Assembly (NCBI GenBank): GCA_049841135.1
Contig: JASGHK010000005.1
Location: 2,232,001-2,296,000, forward strand
DNA from: JACRCT01 sp049841135
Lineage (GTDB): Bacteria; Myxococcota; Myxococcia; Myxococcales; UBA5297
Direction: 5' to 3'
DNA: 64,000 nucleotides
Below the pieces are notes generated by a model, which made no database searches, had not been told where the DNA came from, and was given only the letters and a program-made list of their open reading frames with translations. Positions 43,486-52,605 of the stretch are shown piece after piece. The translations under genes and the position numbers were made by a program. Position 1 is the stretch's first letter. Every line of letters starts with the position of its first letter.

Positions 43486-46400
43486 TCAGCCCGCCGCCAG
43501 CTTCGCCTCCAGCTTGGCCTTCTTCTTCGCCGCCCGCTTGTCCGCGAAGTTGGCCAGCACGACATAGATGGCGGGGATGAGCACCAGCGTCAGCACCGTG
43601 GAGACGGTCATGCCGCCGATGACGGCGCGGGCCATGGGCGCCCACAGCTCCGAGCCTTCGCCAATCTCGAACGCCAGCGGCACCATGCCGAAGATGGTGG
43701 TCAGCGCCGTCATCAGGATCGGCCGCAAGCGGCTGCGCCCGGCGTCGATGGCCGCCTCGATGAGGTCCTCGCCGGCCAGGCGCTTGTTCTTGAGCACGTC
43801 GATGAGGACGATGCCGTTGTTCACCACCACGCCGGCCAGCAGGATGACGCCGATGAGCGCCGTCACCTGCAGCGTGGTGTGGGTGATGACCAGCGCCAGG
43901 ATGACGCCCGAGAGCGCCACCGGGACGGTGAAGAGGATGACGAACGGCTCGAGCAGCGACTCGAACTGGCTCGCCATCACCATGTAGACCAGCACCACCG
44001 CGACGAAGAAGGCGATGAACAGCGCCTTGAACGAGTCGCGCAGGTCCTCGGCGGTGCCCTCGATGGACGGGGTGATGCCCGGCGCCGGCGGCAGCTCGGC
44101 CATGGCCGCCTCCACCCGCGTCACCAGCGTCTCCAGCGGGATCTTGTCCGCGGTCATGGCGATGGTGGCCATGCGGCGCTGGTTCTCGCGGGTGATGCTG
44201 CGCGGGCCCAGCGCCGGCTCGATGTTGGCCACCGTCTCCAGCGGCACGGTCACGCCGCGCGGCGTGACCACCGGCAGGGAGCGCAGCCGAGTGACGTCCT
44301 CGCGGACCTCGCGCGGCGCGCGCACGTTGACCTTGAACTCGTCGCCGGCCTCCCGGTACATCGTCGCCGTCGTGCCCAGGAAGTAGGTCGACACCGTCGC
44401 CGCCACCTCGGCGGGCGAGAGCCCCAGCTGGCGGATCTGCTCGCGGTCCAGCTCGGCGCGCAGCTCGGGCTGGCCCTGCTCCATGCTGAAGGTGACGTCC
44501 ACCGCGCCCGGCACCAGCTCCATCCGGTTCTTTACCAAGAGGCCCCGCTCGCGCAGCTTCTCCAGGTCGTCGCCGAACAGCTTGACCACCACGTCGCCGC
44601 CGCCGCCAAAGAGCTGCATCTGCTGCGGCTTGACCTCCAGCCCCGCCAGGCCCTCGACCTTCGTGCGCAGCGCCGACTCGATCTCCTGCTGGCTGCGGGT
44701 GCGCTGGGCGCGCTTCACCAGCCGGTACTGGATGGTCCCGCTCGACGAGCTCTGGCCCATGATGGCGCCGAACATGTCGCTCGTGCCGAACTGGCTGACC
44801 ATCACGGTGAGCTCCGGGACCTCCTTCTTGAAGATCTCCTCCACCTCCTTGAAGAGCTGGTCGGTGGTGGCGAGCGAGGTGCCCGGCGCGGCCTTGACGG
44901 TGAAGGTGGAGTGGCCCTCGTCGGTCTTGGCCATGAAGTCGATGCCCAGGAGCGGGTAGAGCGCCATCGTCCCGCCGAAGAAGACGATGGAGCTCAGGAT
45001 GACCAGCCAGCGCCGCTTCATCGCCTTGCCCAGGAAGCGCCCGTACTGGTCGGAGAGCGGGTCCACCCACCAGGTGAGCCGGGTCATCACCCGGCCGAAC
45101 AGGCTCTGCTTGCTGCCGGCGCGCACCATCAGGCTCGCCATCATCGGCACCAGGGTGAGCGCGATGACCAGGGACAGCATCAGCGAGACCACGATGGTCA
45201 GGCACATGTCCTTGAAGAGCTGGCCGGCGAGGCCGGGGACGAAGAGCACCGGGGCGAAGACGACGACGGTGGTCAGGGTGGAGGCGACGATGGGCATCGC
45301 CATTCTCCTTGGTCCCGTCGATGGCCGCTTCCTTGGGGCTCTCGCCGTTGGAGAGCCGGGTGAAGATGTTCTCCAGGACGACGATGGAGTTGTCCACCAA
45401 CATGCCCACCGCCAGCGCCAGGCCGGCCATGGAGATGACGTTGAGCGTGACGCCGGCGAAGTCCATGACCGTGAAGGTCGAGAGCAGCGACAGCGGGATG
45501 CTGACCAGCACGATGGTCGAGGTCGAGAGCGAGCGCAGGAAGACCAGCAGCACCAGCGCGGTCAGGAGCGTCGCCAGGTAGGCGCTGTCCGACAGGTTGG
45601 AGAGCGACATGGTGATCGGCTCGGCCTGGTCGAACACCGCGCTCAACGTGACGCCCGGCGGCAGGCGCTTCTCCAGGTCCTTCAGCTCGCCGTAGACGCG
45701 CTTCACTACCTGCACCGTGTTGGCGTCGGACTGCTTGCGCAGCGCCACCAGCACCGACTGCTTGCCGTCGCTGCGCACCACCGCGCGCTGCTCGGCGAAG
45801 CTGTCGACCACCTCGGCCACGTCGCGCACGTGCACCAGCGTGCCGCCCGCCGTGGCGCCGACCACCACGTCCAGCACCTGGTCCACCGAGGTGAACTCGC
45901 CGCGGGTGGCGATGTTCAGCTCCTGCGGGCCCTGGTCGATCTTGCCGCCCGGGATGATGACGTTGGACCCGCGCAGCGCCATCACCACCGCCTGCGCCGG
46001 GACGCGGTAGGCCTGCAGCCACTCGGGGTCGAGCCGCACCTGGATCTCGCGCTCCACGCCGCCGACGACCTCGGCCGCCGCCACGCCGGGGATGCGCGAG
46101 AGGAACGGGAAGATCTCGTCGTCGGCCAGCTTCTTGACCGAGGCGGCGGTGCCCGGCGCGTTCACGGTCATCATCAGCACCGGCTGCAGCGAGGGGTCGA
46201 AGGCGAAGGAGATGGGCCGCTTGACGTCGTCGGGCAGCCGGTCGACCGCGTAGATCTCCAGGTTCTTGCGGACGTCGATGTCCGCCTGCTTCATGTCCGT
46301 GCCCCACGCGAACTTGATCAGCGTGAGCGAGATGGAGTCGAAGCTCGTGGAGTTGATGTCCTCCACGCGCTGCACGCTGGCCATCGCGTCCTCGATGGGC

Positions 46401-46597
46401 CGCGTCACCAGCTGCTCCACCGACTCCGGGCCCGCGCCGGGGTACTGCGCGTAGACCAGGACGATGGGGAACTCGATGTTGGGCAGCATGTCCAGCTTGA
46501 GGCGCGAGAGGTTGAACACGCCCAGGATGGCCAGGCCCATGAAGACCATCACGCCGGTGATGGGCCGGCGCACCCAGAACTCGGTGAGCGCCTTCAT
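43486..46597 (-). CDS. RND (HAE1-type) multidrug efflux transporter, one frame break
   Basis: About 1036 residues after correction, the normal length. MKALTEFWVRRPITGVMVFM begins the first helix, with LDMLPNIEFPIVLVYAQYPG and GPESVEQLVTRPIEDAMASV as family blocks. The middle helices contain MAGLALAVGMLVDNSIVVLE (proton path Asp). The second half has FMAKTDEGHSTFTVKAAPGT and VILLAGVVVNNGIVLIDVLK. The frame breaks at 45301-45307 (coding strand GAGAATG). Removing one A gives DGTKEMAMPIVASTLTTVVV, joining the halves exactly (3112 = 3 x 1037 + 1). The ATG overlaps the membrane-fusion stop by four bases. RND pumps export drugs, lipids or metals through an outer-membrane factor; no TolC gene is present here. 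It ends 75 bp before the REP array. Confidence 0.94.
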
Positions 46598-47752
46598 CGC
46601 GCCGCGCCCTCGACGCCGCTGGTCGTGCTGGAGACGAGCTTGAGCGGGTTGTTGTCGCGCAAGAGGTGCGCGCCCTGCGTGACGAGCAGCTCGCCCTTGG
46701 CGAGGCCCTGGACGATCTCCAACCGGTCGCCCTCGCGCCAGCCGACCGTGACCTCGCGCTTCTTGCCTATCTCGCCCTCGGCCACGAAGGCGATGGCCTT
46801 GCGCGTGCGCTCGGTGTCGGCGGTGAAGAGGATGGCGCTCGCGGGCACCAGCACCACGCCCGGCCGGCGCACCAGCTCGATGGCCGCCCGCACCGCGCTG
46901 CCGGCCATGAACTTTCCGTCGGCGTTGTCGAGCATCACCTCGACCAGCCCGGTGCGCGTCATCCGGTCGACCACCGGGCCCTTGAGCGTGACCTTGCCGT
47001 TGGCGACGTTGCCCGCCTGGCCCAGCGGCTCGACCGTCACCGGCTGGCCCTCCTTGACCCGGAAGAAGTCGCGCTCGGGCACGCGCAGCACGGCCTTGAG
47101 CTTGTCCGGCCGGACGATGGTCATCAGCGGCAGGCCCGGGCTCGCCAGGTCGCCTTCGCGCAAGGCGATGTTGCTGACGACGCCGCGGATGGGCGCGCGC
47201 ACCAGCGTCCGCTCCTTCTGCGCGGAGGCGCTGGCGACGGCGGCGGTGGCCTGGCGCACGGCGGCCTCGGCGGCGCGCGAGCCGGTCAGCGCCGCGTCGA
47301 GCTGGGCCTGGGGTGCGGCGCCGGCCTCGGCCATCGACTTGGTGCGCTTCAGGTTGTCGTTGGCGGCGTCGCGCTGGGTGAGCGCGGCCTCGAGCATGGC
47401 CTCGGCCTGGTTGACGCCCTCGCTCTGCAGGTCGGCCCACAAGGTCGCGAGCACGTCGCCCTGGCGGACGAGCTGGCCCTCCTTCACGGTCAGCGTCCGG
47501 ATTCCGCTCGGGGACCAGCGCGAAGACCCGCACCTCCTCGATGCCCTGCAGGTCGCCGACCAGGCGCACGGCCTCCACCACGTCGCCGGTCGCGACTGGG
47601 CGTACCTCGACCGGACGCACGGGGAGGGCATTGGCGTCCTTGGCGCTGGCGGCGCCGGCCGCAGGGTCGGCAGCCTGGGCCGGAAGAGCGAGCAGCGCGG
47701 TGACGAGGCAGACGGGTAGCGCGAGAAGGGACGAGGAGGCGACGGGGCTCAC
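46594..47752 (-). CDS. RND membrane-fusion (periplasmic adaptor) protein, one frame break
   Basis: About 385 residues after correction. The GTG at 47752 (AGGAG six bases upstream) starts MSPVASSSLLALPVCLVTAL LALPAQAADP, a Sec signal. Then come the flexible beta-barrel and lipoyl-like parts (VRPVATGDVVEAVRLVGDLQ; RTLTVKEGQLVRQGDVLATL), a helical hairpin (LEAALTQRDAANDNLKRTKS; ALTGSRAAEAAVRQATAAVA) and APIRGVVSNIALREGDLASP. The frame breaks at 47500-47504 (GAATC on the coding strand); removing an A gives VRVFALVPERIRTLTVKEGQ. Length 1159 is 3 x 386 + 1. It bridges the RND pump and an outer-membrane channel. It is the first gene of the pair and is divergent from the dehydrogenase at 47835, with 82 bp for both promoters. 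Confidence 0.93.
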
Positions 47753-47834
47753 GGTGATCTCCTGGACGGTCGGCGACAGGATAGCAGCAGGGCCCTCATG
47801 GCGTCGGGGCCCGCGCGTCGCCACCGTTGAGTCC

Positions 47835-49004
47835 ATGAGAGCGCTCACCTACGAGGGGCCCTACCGCGTCGCGGTGCGCGACCACGCCGCACCCAGGATC
47901 GAGCACCCGCAGGACGGCATCGTGCGCGTGACGGCGGCGGCCATCTGCGGCTCGGATCTGCACCTGCTGCACGGGCTGGTGCCGGACACGCGGGTGGGCA
48001 CCGTGTTCGGCCACGAGACGGTGGGCGTGGTCGAGGAGGTGGGGCCTGGGGCGCAGGGCGTGCGGCCCGGGCAGCGGGTGATGCTGCCGTTCCAGATCTT
48101 CTGCGGCGGCTGCTTCTATTGCAGCCGCGGCCTGACCGCGAACTGCGAGAGCACCAACCCGGCCACCGACGTGGCGGCGGGCATCTACGGCTACTCGCAC
48201 ACCTTCGGCGGCTACGACGGAGGGCAGGCCGAGTACGTGCGGGTGCCGTTCATCGGCGTCGACGCGGAGCCCATCCCGGAAGACGTCTCCGACCTCGACG
48301 CGCTGCCCCTGACCGACGCCTTCTCCACCGGCTACCAGGCGGCCGAGATGTGCGCGCTCAGAGGTGGAGAGACGGTGGTGGTGCTGGGCTGCGGCCCGGT
48401 GGGCCTGTTCGCCATGTGGTCGGCGTGGGCCATGGGTGCGGGTCGGGTCATCGCGGTGGACCAGGAGCCGTACCGGCTCGACTTCGCGCGCAGCTGGCTG
48501 GGCGTGGAGACGCTCGACTTCCGGGCGATCGACACGGTCACGGCGATCAAGGGGATGACCGAGGGCCGCGGGGCGGACGCGACGATCGACGCGGTGGGCT
48601 GCGAAGCGGCCGGCTCGCCGCTGCACCGGGCGATGGGCGTCTACGGAAAGCTCGAGGCCGGCTCGCCCAACGCCATCAACGTCGCCATCCACGCCACGCG
48701 CAAGGGCGGGACGATCTCGCTCATCGGCGCCTACGGGCCACCGTTCGACCTGGTGGACCTCGGCACCTTCATGAACAAGGCGCAGACCATGCGCACCGGG
48801 CAGACGAACGTGAAGCGCTACATGCCGCACCTGCTGGAGCACGTGCGTGCCGGGCGCATCCAGCCCAGCCGCGTGTTCACCCACCGCGTGCCGCTCGAGC
48901 AGGCGCCGCACGCATACCACACGTTCGCGCGCAAGCTGGACGGCTGCATCAAGGTGGCGCTGATGCCGGGGCGTGCGGCGACGACGAAGGCGACCGTGCA
49001 CTGA
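47835..49004 (+). CDS. Zinc-dependent alcohol dehydrogenase (formaldehyde dehydrogenase-like)
   Basis: 389 residues. Catalytic zinc ligands are seen as AAICGSDLHLLHG (Cys near 38), VFGHETVGVVEEVG (His/Glu near 59). A four-Cys structural zinc loop is in FCGGCFYCSRGLTANC. The Rossmann motif is VVVLGCGPVGLFAMWSAWAM and RVIAVDQEPYRLDFARSW gives the acidic residue that prefers NAD. The length of 389 and the GGYDGGQAEYVRVP segment fit glutathione-independent formaldehyde or similar dehydrogenases of the FDH-like branch of the medium-chain family. The substrate is not known. The ATG at 47835 is used; the promoter must lie in the 82-bp space shared with the efflux operon, so joint regulation by a toxic aldehyde is conceivable (inference). 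Confidence 0.93.
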   Translation: MRALTYEGPYRVAVRDHAAPRIEHPQDGIVRVTAAAICGSDLHLLHGLVPDTRVGTVFGHETVGVVEEVGPGAQGVRPGQRVMLPFQIFCGGCFYCSRGLTANCESTNPATDVAAGIYGYSHTFGGYDGGQAEYVRVPFIGVDAEPIPEDVSDLDALPLTDAFSTGYQAAEMCALRGGETVVVLGCGPVGLFAMWSAWAMGAGRVIAVDQEPYRLDFARSWLGVETLDFRAIDTVTAIKGMTEGRGADATIDAVGCEAAGSPLHRAMGVYGKLEAGSPNAINVAIHATRKGGTISLIGAYGPPFDLVDLGTFMNKAQTMRTGQTNVKRYMPHLLEHVRAGRIQPSRVFTHRVPLEQAPHAYHTFARKLDGCIKVALMPGRAATTKATVH

Positions 49005-49351
49005 GCGCTCCGCGACGCTCGGCTAGGCGGGCGGGACGCCCGAAGCCACAGAGCCTTCCGCCTCCAACAAGTGGAGATAGGGCAGGACAGACTGAGACAG
49101 CCAGCGGACGGGCAGACCGAGAGAAAGCGTTGTCGGGGTAGTGCCGCGCTTCCACGCCCGGGGCAATGCTGAATCCCAGCATCGGAGGCGCGAGTGAGCA
49201 CGCTGTCGTCGCCAGCGGGCCGAACGCTGGGTTGCTGAAGATAGACATGCATTGGGTGACATGAACTGAGCGCCCGCCAGCCGCTCATGAAGACGACGGA
49301 GTGGCGCGGACGCCCAATGGGCAGGGCGTCCCTGCCTTTCTTGGAGGACCC
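49005..49351. other. Intergenic region
   Basis: 347 bases between the dehydrogenase and the small membrane protein, both on plus. It is somewhat less GC-rich than the neighbours. Short open frames on minus (for example 48949-49248) have no ribosome site or protein-like composition. I see no clear signal; a promoter for the next gene is expected. Confidence 0.5.
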
Positions 49352-49813
49352 ATGGAACCGAGGAGCGAGCCGCAGCTGGGCACGACCGACACCGTCCTTC
49401 GGCGCGAGGCGTACCAGTCGCTGCAGCCGGTGAAGCGCCCGGAGTACTGGGGCGTGGACCGGGACCCGGCGGCGCGGCCAGGCGTGCCGATGGAGCGCGA
49501 GCCGCAGCCCTGGCCGAACACGCGCTACCCGCCCGAGCACCAGGCGGGCGAACCGGCGTCGCCGCTGCACGGCAGGTCGAACAAGTCGCCGGTGCCGGTG
49601 TTCGGGACCGCCGTGCCGCTGCGAGGGCTGTCGGGCGTCATCAAGAAGATCGCCTACCGCTCGCCGGATCACCGGACGCGCCACTGGCTGCTGCTGATGT
49701 TGGGTGATCGGGTGGACGCGTGGACGCACGCCTTCAGGCCGATGATGCTCCTGGCGATTCCGCTGGCCGCCATCGCCCTCGTGCCTGGCTTCAGGCGGCT
49801 GATCAGGGGCTGA
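49352..49813 (+). CDS. Hypothetical protein with C-terminal membrane helix
   Basis: 153 residues. MEPRSEPQLGTTDTVLRREA starts a charged, Pro-rich, probably disordered N-terminal half (ARPGVPMEREPQPWPNTRYP). A basic helix (SGVIKKIAYRSPDHRTRHWL LL) follows, with a single hydrophobic segment near the end (MMLLAIPLAAIALVPG) followed by FRRLIRG. This looks like a tail-anchored or inner-membrane protein. GGAGG lies five bases before the ATG at 49352. I do not recognise the family. The gene is downstream of the dehydrogenase on the same strand, 347 bp away. Composition is normal for the window. Confidence 0.75.
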   Translation: MEPRSEPQLGTTDTVLRREAYQSLQPVKRPEYWGVDRDPAARPGVPMEREPQPWPNTRYPPEHQAGEPASPLHGRSNKSPVPVFGTAVPLRGLSGVIKKIAYRSPDHRTRHWLLLMLGDRVDAWTHAFRPMMLLAIPLAAIALVPGFRRLIRG

Positions 49814-49818
49814 CCGTA

Positions 49819-49844
49819 GCCTGCGTAAGGTATGTCAGCGTTCA
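49819..49844 (+). repeat. 26-bp direct repeat, copy 1
   Basis: Begins GCCTGCGTAAGGTATGTCAG and ends CGTTCA. Identical to 50149-50174, 330 bp away. Each copy contains TAAGGT-ATG, a possible ribosome site and start. Confidence 0.9.
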
Positions 49845-50148
49845 TCAACATGGATTCAGCCGTCGCTCCGCGCATCGGCCCCTGCGACGGAAAGCAGCGC
49901 AAGGTCGCTGGCCTGGTCCGCGAGGCTGAGGAGCCCCGCCAAGGCTCGCCCGACCGCTCAGCGCGCCTCCCAGCGCGCCACCGCAAGATCTTCTCGACCG
50001 ACGACTCGCGGCTGAGGTGGAAGAGGCCTTCTCCCCTGCGCCTGGAGTCGAAATCCCGTCCGCCAGGCCAGCTTGTCCCGGGCGGGAAAGTGGTGGAGGC
50101 CGCTTGTTCAGCCCAAGCTCTTGGAGCTGTAGACCGCCCTCGAGCCCG

Positions 50149-50174
50149 GCCTGCGTAAGGTATGTCAGCGTTCA
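50149..50174 (+). repeat. 26-bp direct repeat, copy 2
   Basis: Perfect copy of 49819-49844. Just beyond it the sequences differ, so the repeat has sharp ends on both sides. It ends 20 bases before the stop of the next minus-strand gene. Confidence 0.9.
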
Positions 50175-50194
50175 CCGACAGCGCGGTGAATCAA

Positions 50195-50642
50195 TCAGGG
50201 CTTCTTGGCCGGGCGGGCGGTGGCCTTCTGGTGCTCGGCCGCGGAGACGGGGACGAGGCTCCTCCACCGTGAAGTAGACGGGGTGGAGCTTGAGCCCGGA
50301 GAACGGTTCCACCACCCGCTCGCCCGGCTGCGGAGTCAGGTTGATCTTCATCCGCCGGAAGTCGTTGGGGCGCGAGACGCCGTTGATCCAGCCCCAGGTC
50401 CCGACGATCACGAGCGGGCCGTCGGGCTGCGACGACCAGACCCCTTCGATCGTCCGGCCGCTCATCCCCAGTGGCCCGAGCACGAACCGGCCGCCCTTGA
50501 AGAACTGGTAGGACGACGAGCCGTCGGAGAAGGCAAAGGAGCCCTCCGCCTGGACGACCTGGGCGAAGGAGGGCGGCTCGGTGGGCGCGGCGCCGCCGGC
50601 GGCCCAGAGGACGAGGCTGGCGGTGAGGATCTGGGAGAGCAT
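50195..50642 (-). CDS. Small exported protein of unknown function, one frame break near the end
   Basis: About 148 residues after correction. MLSQILTASLVLWAAGGAAP is a Sec signal. The mature part (SFAFSDGSSSYQFFKGGRFV; GRTIEGVWSSQPDGPLVIVG; LTPQPGERVVEPFSGLKLHP) is a small beta-rich domain resembling lipocalin-like or 'lipid-binding' folds, not assignable. The frame breaks at 50255-50261 (plus strand GAGGCTC). Removing a base gives TVEELVPVSAAEHQKATARP then AKKP and a stop at 50195-50197; without it the frame ends in an arginine-rich tail. Length 448 = 3 x 149 + 1. It lies downstream of the kinase at 50804 on the same strand, 160 bp away. Confidence 0.75.
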
Positions 50643-50803
50643 CAACGGCTCCGGAAGGAAGAGGGACGACGCAGGCCGAGCATCGCACATCGCACCGCTC
50701 TCCCGGCCCATGCCGAGTTGCGCTCCTCGGCCTGAACGCGCCGCCCGTCAGCTCCACAGCACGTCCGGGTCGCGGATCTGGCTGGAGATGCCGGGGATTG
50801 ACC

Positions 50804-52441
50804 TCAGGTCGCTGGCGCCGGAGCGGACCGGACCGCCGCGACCTCGGGACCGGCAGCGCTGCGTAGGGCCCCTTCGAGCTGCTCGAGGCTGGGCGGCTTG
50901 GCCAGATGCTGGTCGAAGCCCGCCTCGCGGCATCGCGCGACGTCCTCGGGGCCCGCGTACCCGCTCAGGGCGATCAGCCGGAGCCGAGCCAGCACGGGGT
51001 CGGCCCGCATCGCCATGGCGACCTCGAAGCCGTCCATCCCCGGCAGGCCGAGGTCGCAGAGCACCACCTCCGGCCGGAAGGACCTGGCCAGCGCCAGGCC
51101 CTCGGCGCCGGAGAGCGCCACCGCGACCTGATGGCCGCGCAGCTCCAGCAGCTCGCGCAGGCTCTCGGCCGCGTCGGCGATGTCCTCGACGACCAGCACC
51201 CTGCGGCTCACGGCGCCCGCGGCCGAGCCCATCGGATCGGCAGGCCGCCGCTCCTCGACCGGTGACGCGAGCGGCAGGTGGACGCAGAAGCTGGCGCCCA
51301 GGCCGGGCCCCTCGCTCGCGGCGGTCGCCGTGCCGCCGTGCTCTTCGACCAGCCCCTTGACCACGGCCAGCCCCAGGCCGAGCCCGCCCTTGCCCCGGTC
51401 GAGGGTCATCTCGGCCTGCGTGAAGGGCAGGAAGAGCCGCGGCAGCATCTGCGGGTCGATCCCCGCGCCGGTGTCGGCCACCGTCAGGGTCAGCCGCCCC
51501 TGGGTCACCTGCTCCACCGCCACGCGGACCCGGCCGCCGGCAGGGGTGAACTTGGCCGCGTTCTGGAGCAGGTTGCCGACGACCTGGGCAAGGCGCGTCC
51601 GGTCGCCCCGGACCCAGAGCTCGGTCGGCGTCGGGTCGAAGTCGACCGCGACGCCGCTGCTCGCGAAGAGCGGGCCGTGGTCCGCCATCGTCTCCTGCAG
51701 GAGCCCGACGAACTCCAGGCGCTCCAGGTGGAGCTGGATCTTGCCGCGCACGATTCGAGTGACGTCGAGCAGGTCGTTCACCAGGCGGGTGAGGTGGTGG
51801 GCCTGGCGCGCGATGACCGCCTGGGCCCGCCGGGCCTGGTCGCCGCCGGGCGCGGTGCGCTCGAGGATGCAGAGGCTGCTGAGGATGGGCGCCAGGGGAT
51901 TGCGCAGCTCGTGGGAGAGCATCGCCAGGAACTCGTTCTTCCGGCGGTCCACCTCCTGGAGCCTGGCGTTGGCCTCGTGCAGCGCCTCGACCAGGGCCCG
52001 GCTCTCCTGCTCGCTCCTGCGCAGCGCCGCCTCCGCGCGCTTGCGGGCCGTGATGTCGCGCACGACCGCGAGGCACACGAGCTGGCCGCCGACCTCGGAG
52101 GCGTTCAGGCTGACCTCGGCGTCGAACTCGACGCCCCGGAGCTGGCGGTGGCGCCACTCGAAGCGCTGGGGGGTCCCGCCGAGCGCGGCCGCGATTCTCT
52201 TCCGGGCCGCGTGCGCCGAGGCCTGGCCGTCTGGCTGGAGCGGAGGGGAGAACCGGACCGGGTCCTTCCCGACGATTTGATCCCGGCGGCAGCCGAACAG
52301 GTGCAGGGTCGCCGGGTTGCAGTCGATGAAGCGCTCTCCGTCCATCACGAAGATGGCGTCCTGCGCCGACTCCAGGAGCACACGACCCACCTCCCGCGCG
52401 GAGAGGTCCTTGGGCGACTCGTGCTCGGTTCCCGCCTTCAT
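50804..52441 (-). CDS. PAS-HisKA-HATPase-REC hybrid kinase
   Basis: 545 residues. One PAS domain (about 22-140, DAIFVMDGERFIDCNPATLH), a coiled coil, HisKA with FLAMLSHELRNPLAPILSSL, HATPase with GNLLQNAAKFTPAGGRVRVA, DTGAGIDPQMLPRLF and GGLGLGLAVVKGLVEEHGG. A C-terminal receiver follows with RVLVVEDIADAAESLRELLE, LCDLGLPGMDGFEVAMAMRA and HLAKPPSLEQL. It closely resembles the second half of the hybrid kinase at 19378-21438 (same HELRNPLAPI motif and receiver), so the two are probably paralogues. No membrane segment is seen. The start ATG at 52441 is by homology. The receiver could act in cis or pass phosphate to an unlinked protein. Confidence 0.93.
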   Translation of the reverse strand: MKAGTEHESPKDLSAREVGRVLLESAQDAIFVMDGERFIDCNPATLHLFGCRRDQIVGKDPVRFSPPLQPDGQASAHAARKRIAAALGGTPQRFEWRHRQLRGVEFDAEVSLNASEVGGQLVCLAVVRDITARKRAEAALRRSEQESRALVEALHEANARLQEVDRRKNEFLAMLSHELRNPLAPILSSLCILERTAPGGDQARRAQAVIARQAHHLTRLVNDLLDVTRIVRGKIQLHLERLEFVGLLQETMADHGPLFASSGVAVDFDPTPTELWVRGDRTRLAQVVGNLLQNAAKFTPAGGRVRVAVEQVTQGRLTLTVADTGAGIDPQMLPRLFLPFTQAEMTLDRGKGGLGLGLAVVKGLVEEHGGTATAASEGPGLGASFCVHLPLASPVEERRPADPMGSAAGAVSRRVLVVEDIADAAESLRELLELRGHQVAVALSGAEGLALARSFRPEVVLCDLGLPGMDGFEVAMAMRADPVLARLRLIALSGYAGPEDVARCREAGFDQHLAKPPSLEQLEGALRSAAGPEVAAVRSAPAPAT

Positions 52442-52512
52442 CGGAGGTCCCTCGCCATTCGCTGGAGCTGCAGCACGTTCAACGCGAGGGGCGCCGGGGT
52501 TGATTCCGGATT

Positions 52513-52554
52513 TCGGGCTGCGGGCTGCGGGCTTCGGGCTTCGGGCTTCGGGTC
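52513..52554 (+). repeat. Heptad (T/G)CGGGCT repeat, six units
   Basis: Six consecutive heptads: TCGGGCT, GCGGGCT, GCGGGCT, TCGGGCT, TCGGGCT, TCGGGTC. Shares the end GGGCTTCGGGTCA with 16827-16839 (reverse) and 53947-53959. It lies just upstream of the kinase at 50804-52441 and downstream of the lipoprotein gene at 52606. Confidence 0.85.
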
Positions 52555-52605
52555 AAGCCGGCTTGTCGTCGAAGTCGAGGTCCGAAGCCCAAAGCCCAAC
52601 GAAAA

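Larger units (their letters stand above)
49814..50194. other. Intergenic region bounded by 26-bp direct repeats
   Basis: 381 bases between convergent genes. Perfect 26-base repeats lie at 49819-49844 and 50149-50174. The open frame between them (49832-50158, plus) has a start inside the repeat but a composition unlike a protein, so I do not call it. Confidence 0.6.

Noticed and set aside
41647..43565. Very long open frames across the array (for example 587 and 474 residues, Gly/Pro-rich)
   Set aside because: They arise because the 76-bp unit has no stops in these frames. The frame rotates by one base per unit and the product has no ribosome site. Only the RAYT part is a real gene.
49832..50158. 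108-residue plus-strand open frame between the 26-bp repeats
   Set aside because: The composition is unlike a protein. Its start lies inside the repeat but nothing supports translation of the rest.
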